Positions 34,832 to 45,544 of a stretch of DNA of 64,000 bases are shown in pieces (position 1 is the first letter of the stretch; the number at the start of each line of letters is the position of its first letter). Source of the DNA: Phellopilus nigrolimitatus (taxonomy: Eukaryota; Basidiomycota; Agaricomycetes; Hymenochaetales; Hymenochaetaceae); contig JAJOHG010000010.1 of the NCBI GenBank assembly GCA_021029095.1, forward strand, positions 186,001 to 250,000. Reading direction: 5' to 3'. A program made the translations under genes and the position numbers. A model generated the notes under the pieces. It made no database searches and was not told the DNA's origin. It was given only the letters and a program-made list of their open reading frames with translations.

Positions 34832-35233
34832 TCATTTCCAGTTCCACCCTCGTTCGTAAACAAGTCCAGACTCGATATTTTGATTCAGTGTTTTCAGGGC
34901 GATCCATCCGACAATGCCTCGTCGTTGACCATCGAGCAAACACGAGGGAGTCGGACGATTTCGCAGAACTGCAGCTTCATATCGTGTCAGAGTCCCGGCT
35001 CGGTGTGAGGTATGCCTAATTTCCTCGTAATGTCCCAGCCATTTCACGTGTAAGTAGGCCGAAGTCTGAGTAGCACAGTTTTCGTAGGGATAATCAGACA
35101 ATATCTTTTTCCTCATCAGAATAGAAAAAGCAAAGGCGACGTAACACTGTTGATAAGCTTGAAACTCTTGCGTTGCAAAATACTTAGGCGGCACTTGAGA
35201 GGCGCAACAGAATGGTGGGTCCTTGAGGTGCAT
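34832..35233 (-). CDS. Unknown 133-residue ORF, copy A
   Basis: Open and almost unchanged in both copies (B: 51182-51583). Begins MHLKDPPFCCASQVPPKY and carries a hydrophobic patch (CYVAFAFSILM). An upstream minus frame (35539-35264) has a Gln run and basic helix (KWKLAERHRQARLRQQQQQ) and may be an earlier exon. A plus-strand frame (34775-35008) competes for the same DNA. No family recognised. Confidence 0.3.
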   Translation of the reverse strand: MHLKDPPFCCASQVPPKYFATQEFQAYQQCYVAFAFSILMRKKILSDYPYENCATQTSAYLHVKWLGHYEEIRHTSHRAGTLTRYEAAVLRNRPTPSCLLDGQRRGIVGWIALKTLNQNIESGLVYERGWNWK

Positions 35234-35899
35234 CAGAATAAGCCATAGGAAAAGAAAAGGGACTTACCGACAGGAGTCTAGGTCCTCTGATTTGTATTCC
35301 CTCAGTGGTTCCGTGTCTATATCCAAATGTTCTGTAACACATCTGTATAAGTGTTGTTGTTGCTGTTGTCGTAGACGAGCTTGACGATGACGTTCAGCTA
35401 GTTTCCATTTTTCGCAACGAGCGACGGCCTGAGAGCCTGGAGAATGAATTCCAAAGCTGATCCAGCAGAGCAAGTTAATACAGCGATGCGAAGTAGTCGT
35501 CGAACGTTGGTAGGCGCGACACCGAAATCGTACGAGCACCCGAGATAAATATAGGACATCCGCACCAGATATCGTCTGCGCTGCAGATCTTGACGGCGGA
35601 AGTTACAGGAAGAGCGTCAAATGATGCATACAATCGGGAAAAGAGAATAAAAATGAAGTGGCACATAAGTGCAGCTCAAGCCGATGCGTACGACGTGCAA
35701 AGCAAGCTGCGAGCTTCGTGGCGACACGTGCCAACGTTACCACGTTGCGCCCGAGACATTCCTCGTTGTCATTAAAAGACTCAGCTTCATCTTCTTTCGC
35801 AACTCCAATATATTCTCAGCACAACTTCAGTGCCAAAGTCGTGACGGCGAATACGTCGAGGCTACTCTAAAGAAGTACATGTTATTGGCAATACCCAAT

Positions 35900-36136
35900 A
35901 TGAGAATTCGACGGAGAAATAGGACATACTTCTGGTTGGCTGACTCGCAATGCTTTGCGATCAGTGATGGCGGAGGGTCCCTCGACACTGTAAATCGGTT
36001 CAAATTGTTTCCGAGTTCTGGTACACGAGTGTACTCGATGCATGTAAAATGTCATGCTCGTTTGCGCGTTTGTACCCTTAGTTGTGAGGTAGGCAGTAGT
36101 CTGCAGTCATCGGCATCACGAATCGTTAATATATAA
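35900..36136 (+). CDS. Diverged relative of the small 'TYFW.ADS' ORF, copy A
   Basis: The plus-strand frame starting MRIRRRNRTYFWLADSQCFA shares TYFW.ADS..FAI..GGGS and FKL with the minus-strand ORF at 28374-28538. The DNA is clearly related, but inverted relative to it. Duplicate at 52261-52497. Function unknown. Confidence 0.3.
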   Translation: MRIRRRNRTYFWLADSQCFAISDGGGSLDTVNRFKLFPSSGTRVYSMHVKCHARLRVCTLSCEVGSSLQSSASRIVNI

Positions 36137-36403
36137 GAAGGTCAAGCTGGCTGAGCTGGCTGACGATGAGGCGCCGGCACTTTCGTATTCTTCGAAATCA
36201 TAGTTGGAAATGGCCTCCCCGGCCGTGTCTCGATCTGAGAACAAAATTGCACTCAAAGCGTGACAGATATGTATAGAGCTTACCTCGATCATGCAACCAT
36301 GCGATGCGTGCCATGCCTGCCAAATCCACGCATCCCGAGCGATGCTTGCGGAGGCGCCCTCTGTGTCTCCAAATTGCAACACCTTTGCAACCGCGTGGTT
36401 CAT
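36116..36403 (-). CDS. Unknown small two-exon ORF, copy A
   Basis: MNHAVAKVLQFGDTEGASAS, then DAWIWQAWHASHGCMIE, a GTAAGC donor, an intron of about 48 nt and a second exon with AGEAISNYDFEEYES and a Ser-Ala-rich end. Open without the intron as well. The copy B version (52439-52780) has indels in the first part. No family recognised. Confidence 0.25.
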   Translation of the reverse strand: MNHAVAKVLQFGDTEGASASIARDAWIWQAWHASHGCMIEVSSIHICHALSAILFSDRDTAGEAISNYDFEEYESAGASSSASSASLTFLYINDS

Positions 36404-37203
36404 CTCGTGGTCAGCTAACTAGCATAATTCGTTTACCTATTAGACAAGCAATGTAGTCTGTAAACGAGAACGTACTTGTGCCCATGCTCATTACATAGTC
36501 TCGTAGATGTAACTCGGATTTAACTTGAGAAACTCCCAATCAACTTGTACAGTATTCTGTGAAACGAAAGCCAGCATACCTCAGGACATTCTAAAGCAAA
36601 CCAACTGCCGTCCCTTGGCTGTTCGCAGACTCGCGATCTCGTCTGTGACAATGCCGACGGTTGCTGGCCGGCACGCCCTGCTGGTCTAAATGAGACGTCG
36701 CTTTGTCCGTGATGCTGTCATTTCATGTACATTAGACAAGTCATCGAAAGCACTGAAAACGGGCGTAAGACATACTATGGTTTCAGAAACCGCTCCCAGA
36801 AGTCGTCGACGCCATCACATACTTATGACATTTGCTGAAAAAGCCTGGCCCAAGCACACTTGCAGGAAGTCGTATTTTTGCACATAGAGCTTTTCCGAGC
36901 CTGGTACAAGGTCAAGCACGCCCTGGCATCTTATCTGGGGGGACGCTGTCATAGCGGAGGAAAAGAAAAGCAGGCGTGCAAGGACAGAGCAATGATCCAG
37001 AAGACACGCGTCAGACTTCGCCGACGAAGGTGGCTAGCTTCAGTTCCTCATATGGAGTTGTCGGGGACAGAGATGGCGAGAACGGCGACAGCGAAAACAA
37101 GGAGTTTGATGGCGAGCAAGAGGCCGAGGCGGGAGGGAAAAGGAGAGAGAGAGAAAAAAGGAATCGTAACTTGCCATGCGAAGCAATGGCCCACAACCAA
37201 AGT

Positions 37204-37366
37204 CATTACTCATCCGTGCATGCCGATCGTCTTGAATGGCGACGATTTTTTTCGCCTTCCTTCGCCAAATTCACCTTCACGCGCCTGTAAGAGCCAAATG
37301 CTTGCGCAGACAGTCTGATATACTCGAACGGCTTCAATTCATTGATCGTTGGTGTGTGCAATCGAA
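37204..37366 (+). repeat. Breakpoint repeat, inverted relative to 53051-53231
   Basis: This stretch matches the reverse complement of 53051-53231 (shared GGCGACGA.TTTTTTCGCCTT and TTCACCTTCACGCGCCTGTAAGA pieces). In copy B it directly follows the end of the direct A/B homology, so the duplication ends in an inversion breakpoint. Confidence 0.75.
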
Positions 37367-37375
37367 TGCTCACAC

Positions 37376-38084
37376 AGCCGCCAGCGTACTATCCCCTCGA
37401 AGAGCCGCACACACGCAACCTCGTGCTCGAGCCTCTCTACGAGCTCTACTAGAAGCACAAAATCAAGTTCCACCGCGTCATCTGGGCTTCACGTGCCGGA
37501 ACAACAACTTCGAGACGATCATGGTCAGCCAGCCGAACGACGCCGCGATGGTGTGCGGCATGGATTGGGCCGAGCACAACGGCTTCTTCATCTGCTCTGA
37601 CCACTGACGCACGCGCAACATGAACGACGACCAGTTCCGGCAGTCCAACTCGTCCTCCGCCGCCTCTGCAGGCCCGCCGCGCTCGTGCGCTACGCGCAGC
37701 ACCTCCCGTTCCAGGTCTTCTGCTGCAAGTCCGGAATGCACGTCGTCGACCACGCGCAGACGTATTACACCGGCCTGCGCTACTGCGCGGGCGTGCATGT
37801 CGCGAACCTCAGCACGACGCGTAGCGCCAGCGGCCGCAGGGCGACTCGGATGTGAATATGGGCTCGACTTTGACGCGATGCCGGACACGGGGGAGGGCGA
37901 GGCGGACGATGCCGCGACAGGTGAGGACGATGCGCTGGCGAACGCTTGCTACATCCCGAACGGTGTATTCCGCGTGGCTCGGATCCTCGTGAACCTGCGG
38001 TGCGTGACAACGTATGCGGGGGTAAGCCATGCGCAGCTCGCGCTCGACCTGTTCGGTCCGGACAACTTGCGATCCAGCTCTTGA
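37376..38084 (+). pseudogene. Broken GT69 (CAP59/CMT1-like) glycosyltransferase
   Basis: Remains of a Golgi glycosyltransferase family 69 enzyme (fungal alpha-1,3-mannosyltransferase type). Family pieces in order: RNLVLEPLYELY, then a TAG stop; HRVIW, then a frameshift to GFTCRNNNFETI; AAMVCGMDWAEHNGFFICSD, then a TGA where a Trp is usual; NMNDDQFRQSNSSS; frameshift; LPFQVFCCKSG, VVDHAQTYYTGLRY; a large internal gap; and the typical end GVFRVARILVN and TTYAGVSHAQLALDLFGP. At least two stops and several frame changes make it non-functional. The N-terminal anchor is not found. High GC compared with the flanks. Confidence 0.85.
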
Positions 38085-38694
38085 AAAAACAAGGCATCAT
38101 GATCTGTTGTGATTCTCTCCCACATCTAAGTTGCGGCATACATGATGGCTCGTGCGATACCTAGTCAATTCCGAATCAGCGGGCATTGACTAAATGAGTA
38201 TCGTATAACAAAAGGCGGCGTCCTCGATCACATTTCAGCTCTGACGCAATACTAAGAAGACCTCAATAGGCGCTTGTATGGAAGGGTGACATATCCTCAA
38301 GCCTTCTTTTTCTTCGTGGTACGATTGAGCTATCTTACATCGCGTCCTTTCCTTCTGCACCTAGCATTTCTTCCATGCATCAGCTGCTTCGTTACCGCAA
38401 GGCTCAAGGACCCAAGGACGAGCTCGGCTGTCTTCTCCAGCTTCCGGGAGAACCTTGCTCAAATTGTTTTTTCTCGATCTTCGAGCCACTTACTGGCTTT
38501 CTGTATCGATAGATCCCCGTCCCCACAGAGCTTTCCCCTTATACTTCTTCCGGCAGCAAATCTTGTTTCCATCAAAGCGCTTTGAAATGTGGTCTTGTTT
38601 GAATTTAATCAGAAAGTTTCTTCTCCTGCTCAGGGAAATTTGTGTCTGAGCTGCCTAAGAGAAGTCTCCTTGGCCGCTATCATCTTAGATCTCT
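38085..38694. other. Spacer between GT69 relic and copy B
   Basis: About 0.6 kb with no supportable gene; pyrimidine-rich on the plus strand near 38300-38560. Confidence 0.4.
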
Positions 38695-38746
38695 TGTTTC
38701 CATGTTGTAGAATTAAGGTTTTACCAGTGATCCTTGTGGGCCAATA

Positions 38747-39054
38747 CAGGTGGGTCCAGAAAGTGTCCGCCATGCCTTTATATGGCAGTTTGTTCCCATC
38801 CGCGCTGCAGCCGATTTACCGCCGGCATCGTCTCCACCCTCAGCCAACCTCTACCAAACATTGGCTTCAAATCACGCGAAATCCAGGTTGAATTTAAATA
38901 AAGGTGGTTTACTAGATACATGAGATAGAGATACAAACATGTGCATCAGAATTTGAAGCTAAGGAGTTGAAGAATGACTTGCTGAGCTGGCTGCAGCGCG
39001 GATGGGAACAAACTGCCATATATAGGCATGGCGGACACTTTCTGGACCCACCTG
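38747..39054. mobile_element. 308 bp Tc1/mariner-type MITE with TA target duplication
   Basis: Terminal inverted repeats of about 65 bp with one mismatch, starting CAGGTGGGTCCAGAAAGTGT and running through GTTTGTTCCCATCCGCGCTG. Flanked by TA at 38745-38746 and 39055-39056. The same site in copy A (about 8256-8265, CCAATATGGG) is empty with a single TA. No coding capacity. Confidence 0.92.
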
Positions 39055-39510
39055 TATGGGTGCCCTGTTATCTACTTACATAAGGCAAAACTTTTCGGGT
39101 AGGCTTATGTACGGCTTATGTACGCTTATGTCAGGCTTAGGGACTGCGTGTCCCGCTAGGATCTAAACGTGGTCATCGCTTTTGACTGTTAGCTACGCCT
39201 TGACCCGACAGCTAGTTACTCTCGTCTAAATCACGAAGCCGGCACAACAAAAAAGTGAGGAGGACTCAATTGAAACGGCGGCGATTGCAACGGCATGATC
39301 ATCGACTCATCAATGAATACCATTCCATCACTTGCGAAGATCAGCCTCGTTTTGGAGAAGGAACGTAATTCAGCAGCTCTGTCTGTCTAGCTCCCTGCTC
39401 TTGTCTCAGCGACTCAAGATCGCACTCCTCTGAACCTTTCCGCTCGTCCTCGGCCAACCCTCCAAGGACCTGCTTGTAAGCAAACCTTGAACAATGAAGT
39501 CTGACGCTCG

Positions 39511-39912
39511 ATGACAAGACATCATTTGTCCCAGAGAATGGAGACAGTCAGCTCTGCCATTGGCCTTGCCGCACTCGTCAAAATATCCAAGGAAGTTGTG
39601 GAGCAAGGCCATCGGCTTTGTACCGCTCGCCGTACAGTGCAAAAGCATCAGGAGAAGTTACGACGTGCGGAAGCCCATGTCAAATACTCGAAAATCGTCG
39701 CCGATGAGATCTTCAAAAGCTCGTCGATACCTTCGGATAGGCTAGAGGCACTTAAATTTGACATCAAAATCACCGAAGAATTTATGCAACAGTATAAGGA
39801 GCGAGTGCGATCATTTGTACATTCCATTTTTGTTTCGCCAATAAACTGTTTATACTTCGATGTAGCGAAGGAATATCACGCCCTCTCTAGCACCAAAACA
39901 CAAGAGCGTTAA
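39511..39912 (+). pseudogene. Truncated HeLo/MLKL-like gene, copy B (N-terminal domain only)
   Basis: Near-identical to 11312-11607 of the intact gene (start MTRHHLSQRMETVSSAIG), but after QQYKERV a deletion joins it to unrelated downstream DNA. The frame adds about 27 new residues and stops, giving 133 residues. The whole pseudokinase domain and the acidic linker are missing. It could still make a stand-alone N-terminal helical domain, or be dead. Confidence 0.75.
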
Positions 39913-40223
39913 TTTCTCAGGCGGCATCCGGAGATACTAATCAGATATCAGGGGTCTGTCAGGAGCAAGTCGTCGCAGAGCAAAACCAAAGCAAAACCAA
40001 ATTAAAAAACGTTGTTTAAACTAATCCATGTGAAGGAAATCCGCACAAAATATATGTTTCAAAGTAAAAGCAACACTAGTAGCAGCAAAACATGGGCGCG
40101 GGAATCTAACAATACGAACGGTTTAACCCAGCAACCATCGCTGCAGGCGTAATAGATACCTCCGTGGGCCGGTAAAGAGGAGGAATGATGCGACCGAGAA
40201 GGGGGAAAAAGCTACCGCTTTGG

Positions 40224-41693
40224 CTAGGAGACACGTTGAGCATTCGAAAAAGATACACCAGGAATGACAAGAAACATGTTGGTCATAAACTCACTTATTG
40301 ACCCAAGTGATCTCGACAAATATGACAGCTCCCGGAAAACGGAGCGGATGTTTCGAGTGAAGCGCACCGTACTACGCTCATCGTGAGAGTGTAAGCACCA
40401 GCGATGCGCGTAGCCAGGACACGTTCTTATCAACTGATTAAAAAGCTCAAGAGCCTGAAGAGCAGTCAACCGTTCCTCAGGCTTCTCTTTTGTCATTTCG
40501 TCAATGAGAGGAGTCAGGACCAAAAGGTTCTTATATACCTGAGCGAAGAATGCATTATTAGGAGGGGGAGTACTAAACGCATGCAAAAACGTACATCGAG
40601 AAGATTCCTCTTGAAGGTCATCCCTAAGGTGAATGCGTCGACACGAAACGGATCGTAAGGGATAAATAAGCTCAATTCTGGAACGTCTTCATCTTGTGCC
40701 ACATTACCAATCACCAGACGAGGTTCGTTTTCGTCTCCAAAATACGTAGAAATTCCGAAGTCCGTGAAATAATATTTAACACGTCCAACATCATTTCTCG
40801 ATCGTGGTTTGGCTTTTGACAGATCTCGTGCTGTTAAGTGTTGCTGACATGGGTGAAATCCATCTGGATCGAAGAGGGAACGCCCGTCCATCATTATATT
40901 GGCATCAGAAAGATCCCTTTACACGAGTTGGAATAGCTTGCGTCAGACGCTATCGACATTTCAGAAGAAAAAAAAAGTCAGGCGCACCTATGAGCGACGT
41001 TTTGACTATGCATGTAAACAAGCCCCTTCGAGTACGTTGGGAATCAGCAAGGATGAAATTCTGCGCGAAGTGGACATACCTCTAACGCCTGACGCACAAA
41101 ATCAAATGCTTCGTCTACATGGTCAAACTCTGGGTCGTTAAAACGTCGGAGAAGCGGCATGACAATGAACACCGTTTGATTGTCTTCCTCAACGAATGTG
41201 TCAAAGATCGGAACGCAATGGTTCGTAGGGTCCTGGAGTCGCTCTGATGAAGATACCATGAGACCTATTCGAGCCTCCTGACTGTCCGCTGAAAATTTCT
41301 TGATTGCCACAATTTTGCCATCCTGGACTCGCTTTGCATCCATGACTGTTTCTCTCTTTAGCAGATCAAAGAGTAATATATTTCAGATATGTACCCCAGA
41401 GGAATGAAGAAGACAAGGCATACGATTTGTTTGTACGCATCCTCGCAAGCGTACGGAAAGATGTCGGCCTCAAGCCAGGACGGTTTCCATCCAGGATGGT
41501 ATCTCGGCCTCAACTGATAGCCACGAGAAAGCAAGAAATCATAACGATCCCTCCACCAGCACTCGGACCCCAGCAAGCTGAAGCTACCATCACTTTCAAT
41601 TTCTCTGAAGTACTCGAGGTCACTCTGTCTGGTCATGTGCCACATCGGATCGGTAGGTAAAACGACAGAATCATAGTGGATAAGGTCGTCCAT
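40224..41693 (-). CDS. Kinase-like 'WWRDR' protein, copy B duplicate
   Basis: Near-identical duplicate of 16048-17516 with the same exons, start 41693 (MDDLIHYDSVVLPTDP) and stop 40224. All motifs are kept: GYQLRPRYHPGWKPSW, KIVAIKKFSADSQEARI, HR|DLSDANIMMDG-like loop (Asn 895 region reads GCC for CTC) and YYFTDFGISTYFGD. A few residue changes only, so it is probably still coding. Its neighbours, the two kinases present in copy A, are lost here. Confidence 0.75.
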
Positions 41694-42282
41694 GGCTGGT
41701 GCCTGCGGATGGCAGAAGGGGCGGAGTCTTGTCAGCGCGGAGGCTTGCCTAACGGTCAGTGGGGACAGATGGACGCGGACACAGAGAGACTTACATTATG
41801 TAAAGCATAATCAACATAACAACGATCACGCTGCACAGCTATACGTGTGTCAACACTGGGTACGAGCAAGGTACGACACGCAAGAGACAAGCTTCGTGCC
41901 GACACGTGCTGTGTCGCGTCCACGCTCGCTCTCACTGTCAGAACTCAGAGCCAACATCGTCGGCTTCGCTACTTCACGGTCTTCAACACAATTTCAGCAT
42001 CGAAGTCGTCGCCAACAAACGCGATGTTTGAGCCGACATTGACGTCCGAGTCTTTTCGACTCCGCGTGCGTCCGAATAGCCGCTTAGTGTAGCTGCTCTG
42101 TTGAGCCTGCTCATTTAAAGTGCGTGTAATTGTCAGTATAGAAACTCAACTGGAAAATTGACGGACGTACCTCTGCTTCTTTATTTCGTGCAATTGGTGC
42201 GAGCGGCGGTTTTTCGCCTTCAAATCAAGTCCAATTTATTTTCAAGATCTCATACATACTATAAGTACAACCGTACTTGTTA

Positions 42283-42354
42283 CATGCATTACGTTCCGCC
42301 CATGCAATACGTTCCGCCCATGTAATACGTTCCGCCCATGCAATATATTCCGCC
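42283..42354 (+). repeat. 18 bp tandem repeat, four units
   Basis: Units close to CATGCAATACGTTCCGCC in a row, the last one more diverged. Copy A at about 26740 has only a single related unit, so the array grew after duplication. Confidence 0.85.
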
Positions 42355-42380
42355 CAGAAAGCAACCAAGAATTAGATGTA

Positions 42381-43165
42381 AGGTAGGCGACATTCTATCT
42401 CGACCACTGTGACATGTCACGGTCACGCGGCCAAATCTTCGGCTTGGGCGGATTTTTTTTTTTGGGAAGCATAGAAATCAATCAAATCAGACGAAAACAA
42501 CTTTTCGAAGACAGATTTACTGTATTTTGCAGTCATACATGTTGTAGCAGTACTATACAGTAGTATAAAAGAGAAATTAAAGGCTAAGCTAGACGTTTGC
42601 GTTGGCAATTTCTTCCATGATTAAGATAGGAACAACTCGGTGTCCACAATAGCGCTTTGCGGCACATACGGCTTGTAAGTGAAAAAAGTAAAAAGAGATG
42701 GCTCACCGGCAAGTCTGCACTAAGGAAACAGAGTCAAAGCACTCCAGCATATTCTTTTCCATAATAGCTAGTGAGGATGTGCGTGGTGTAGCCCGATAAC
42801 GTTGCTTTGTGAATTCTGTTGAAATTACCAAATAAATGCAGTGGCTGATTATATTATATAATTACTAATATACAAATAAGGCAATGTAACGTCACGGTAA
42901 CGCGGCCAAATTCTGGCAAAAACATTTCCAAACCATGCTCAAACGTGCAGAAACGACATTTAGAGTACAAATAAATCAATTTTTTTTTCGGGGTTATTTC
43001 TTCATGAAAACTTTTTTTTTCTGAAAACCCCTGCATCATTCAGTAGCTAGACACGATATCTTCATTATGTAGCTGTTAGAATGGTCCTTTGTGGAGTGTT
43101 GAGTGAGGAATAAAGTGAGCAAAAAAGGTGTCACACAGGTAGTCGAGATAGAATGTCGCCTACCT
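42381..43165. mobile_element. 785 bp TIR element with TA target duplication
   Basis: Ends AGGTAGGCGACATTCTATCT with at least 24 bp of perfect terminal inverted repeat, flanked by TA (42379-42380, 43166-43167). The matching place in copy A (about 26808-26820, AAATGTAAATGG) has no insertion. An internal sequence like CACGGTAACGCGGCCAAAT occurs twice (near 42420 and 42890). AT-rich, with poly-T/A runs and no transposase; non-autonomous. Confidence 0.87.
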
Positions 43166-43342
43166 TATATGGAAAGGGAGGCTCACAAGTGTCCGACTTC
43201 CCCTTTCTGCGCTTAGCAGGCTCATACGCCACCCTCCTTCCGAGCCTTCCGCAGCTTTTCCGCTCTCCATTATAAAGGCAGAGACCGCTGGCGCGTCATA
43301 CTATCAAAGGTCCTCGACGGTCCTAAAAAAACCCACTGTCTT

Positions 43343-44499
43343 TCATCGTGGAGTCCTCTCAGCTGATTCGGTAGAAGTGTCCTCAGCTGGCCTTGTGCGT
43401 GCGGCCGCCTCCTCGATTTCCATCTCCGTCTCGTCCTCCCGCTCTTCCTCTTCCTCCTTTGACCGTCGTGTATAAGAAGCAGCTTCCCAGTCAACTAAAC
43501 GCAAAGGTCCTATCCGTGGGATTATCTCCTGCGCCGTGCCTTGCACAGACGTATGTGGACTGTTGGGCGGGCCCGTAGTCGAGTGTGGAGACGAGGCTGG
43601 CACACCGATCGTAAAAAACTCAGGGTCACGAAAATTTACTGCAGATGTCACGGCTTCGGGAGGCGACGGTGCGCGAGACCCAACGGCTCTGTCTTGAGGG
43701 CGCATCAAGCCGGATGATGAGGACGGCAGAGATGACTCCTGGTTTGGGACTCGGGAGTCTGCAAGAACCTGTGTCTGAGAGCTCCGCTGTCGCTTCTGTC
43801 TTCTTGGAGCTAATGGTGTTCCGACAAATTAGAAAACAAACAGAGCTTGGATGGAAATGACGAGACTTACTGCTCGTTAATTCCTGTTCGGAATCATCGG
43901 ACTCGAAGACCGTGGCCTTGCGTTTCCCGGCACGCACCTTGACCGGAGCCTCAACCCCTTCAGTGTTAGAATCAGAGTGCCTGATGCCGGGAAGTGTATC
44001 ACTGGCGCTATTGTCGCTGTCGCTATCGGTACCGTGTCTGCCATACACTTTATTATCTTCCTCTACCCTGCACCAGGCACGACGCGCGGGTTATCGTCAA
44101 TGCCCGGTGTGCAGAAATGTTTAAAAATGGACGTACTCGATTTGCTCTCGCTTCGCAAGCAGCCTCTTCGTGATGTCCTCCTTCCGTCCTTTGCAGTTCG
44201 TGCCGACCTTCTACGTATGGAGGCCGCATCGATCAGCAACGAGCGGTGGTGATGATGAAAGGGAAGTGTGGCAGGCTTACTTTTGCAAGCATGCTCAGCT
44301 GCTTGTGTTTCCATTCTGCGAGAATCTCTTTAGGAGGGATTGACAGTGTGCCCTTGTGGATCGCTGGGCCCCGAGCTGGCGGTTTGATAAGAGCGGGCTT
44401 CCGAGGCTCGCCTGCGGATTTCTTTTCTATTGTTGACATCTGGGCTTTCTCAGCAGCTTTTGTCTTAGCTGCGCGGGTCAAGGTTTGTCTGGGGAACAT
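43343..44499 (-). CDS. SAP-domain nuclear protein, copy B
   Basis: Four exons (44499-44281, then the SAP exon near 44210-44137, 44067-43871, 43809-43343), total 957 nt, 318 residues. Same layout as 26966-28162: SAP domain WKHKQLSMLAK|KVGTNCKGRKEDI, variable acidic linker (HGTDSDSDNSASDT), AGKRKA, the acidic run KEEEEEREDETEMEIEEA. The last 13 residues of copy A are lost because TGC became TGA. Flanking DNA and the 3' exon are near-identical to A, while exon 1's second half to exon 3 differ strongly. Divergent from the SAP gene at 45545. Confidence 0.8.
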
Positions 44500-44601
44500 G
44501 GTGGACTTCGAGGATGGGACTTGGGTGGAGGGACGTGATAGTAGCGGTTGAAGAAATAAAGGGAGCGAGACCGCGTATTTGAAGCCTCAGTCACGCGTGT
44601 G

Positions 44602-44875
44602 GCTACTGACCATATGTATCCGATCGAGCCACAGAACCCCGCCCCAGGCCCACATGAAGCATCATCTTCTAACATCAAAGACATAAATCGCAGATTGCAG
44701 TAATGCATACCTCTCCTGGACCTGCCGAGTATGATATTTTGCATGCATCTTGTACAGTTGTGTACGAGAGCTTGAAAACATTTTGAACCGTCGACGAACC
44801 GCCGCCAGCACCGATTGCAAAGTGCCATGAGTCAGCCGGCCAAAAGTATGTCTGTCTTCCCCGTCGAGCTTTCAT
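44602..44875 (-). CDS. Small unknown 'TYFW.ADS' protein, copy B
   Basis: Near-identical to the two-exon small ORF of copy A at 28266-28538, including the MKARRGRQTYFWPADSWHFA start and the GTATGC...TTAG intron. It sits between the divergent SAP genes. Same doubts as for copy A. Confidence 0.33.
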
Positions 44876-45544
44876 AATGAGTACTGTCAACAACGCACTT
44901 TCAACCGAGTAGAGCAGTTTTAGCGTCGACCGAGACTCGGATGTAGCTGACCTTAAAAGCCTGAACTTGCTTCATCACTCGCTCTTCCTCCAGCAGATAT
45001 CGGAGCCCCATTGCTTTTCAAGCACATTAAGAATCGGGACGATTGTTGAAACGCTAATGCCTCGTTAGCAATCCTATTCTTTTTGGAGAGCTCAGCCTAG
45101 AATCTTTCCTCGGTACAGTTGAATCGAAAAATATTGTATTAAGGTGAAACTAGATCCAAGGCTCGCAATGAGACCTGTTTGTCTCAATTTTGATATACAT
45201 TCAGACTATGTGCACTCAACCGCCATTCTTACGATGTCGGGAATACATGCTCACAACCCAAATAGATGCAAATAATGCGTCCCACTCCTGGACCGGCCGG
45301 TCGGATACGATAGCCGGACTTGCACAATGAACACAATGAACATAATGAAAACCAGAGCAACACGAACAGAAAACCAGAACAACACGAATACAACCCAACA
45401 AACCAACATGTGATGTGTGGCTCTCTCCGTAGGCCTTAAATACGGGGTCTCAATCCCTTTCTCCTTCAATCACTACCCTCTACCACAACTACAATCCACT
45501 TCCACTTTAACTTCCAGCTCCACTTCGACATCCTACCACACCAC

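Larger units (their letters stand above)
7435..36661. repeat. Segmental duplication, copy A (about 29 kb)
   Basis: Direct duplicate of 38695-53050. Matching blocks, with B coordinates in brackets: 7435-7451 plus 8223-8368 (38695-38746, 39055-39214), 11014-11607 (39213-39806), 15622-17670 (39807-41830), and 26340-36661 (41857-53050). The last three are near-identical over kilobases. The intervals between blocks are unique to A: two clean TIR-element insertions (7452-8222, 8369-11013) and two blocks lost from B (11608-15621 and about 17670-26340). Edges were read by eye and are accurate to tens of bases, except at the element junctions, which are exact. Confidence 0.85.

Noticed and set aside
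36860..37318. 152-codon plus frame as N-terminus of the GT69 gene
   Set aside because: Low-complexity Arg/Lys/Glu translation, no membrane anchor and no frame link to the GT69 pieces; part of it is the breakpoint repeat.
42283..42354. CRISPR-like array
   Set aside because: Units are directly contiguous with no spacers, and the genome is eukaryotic.
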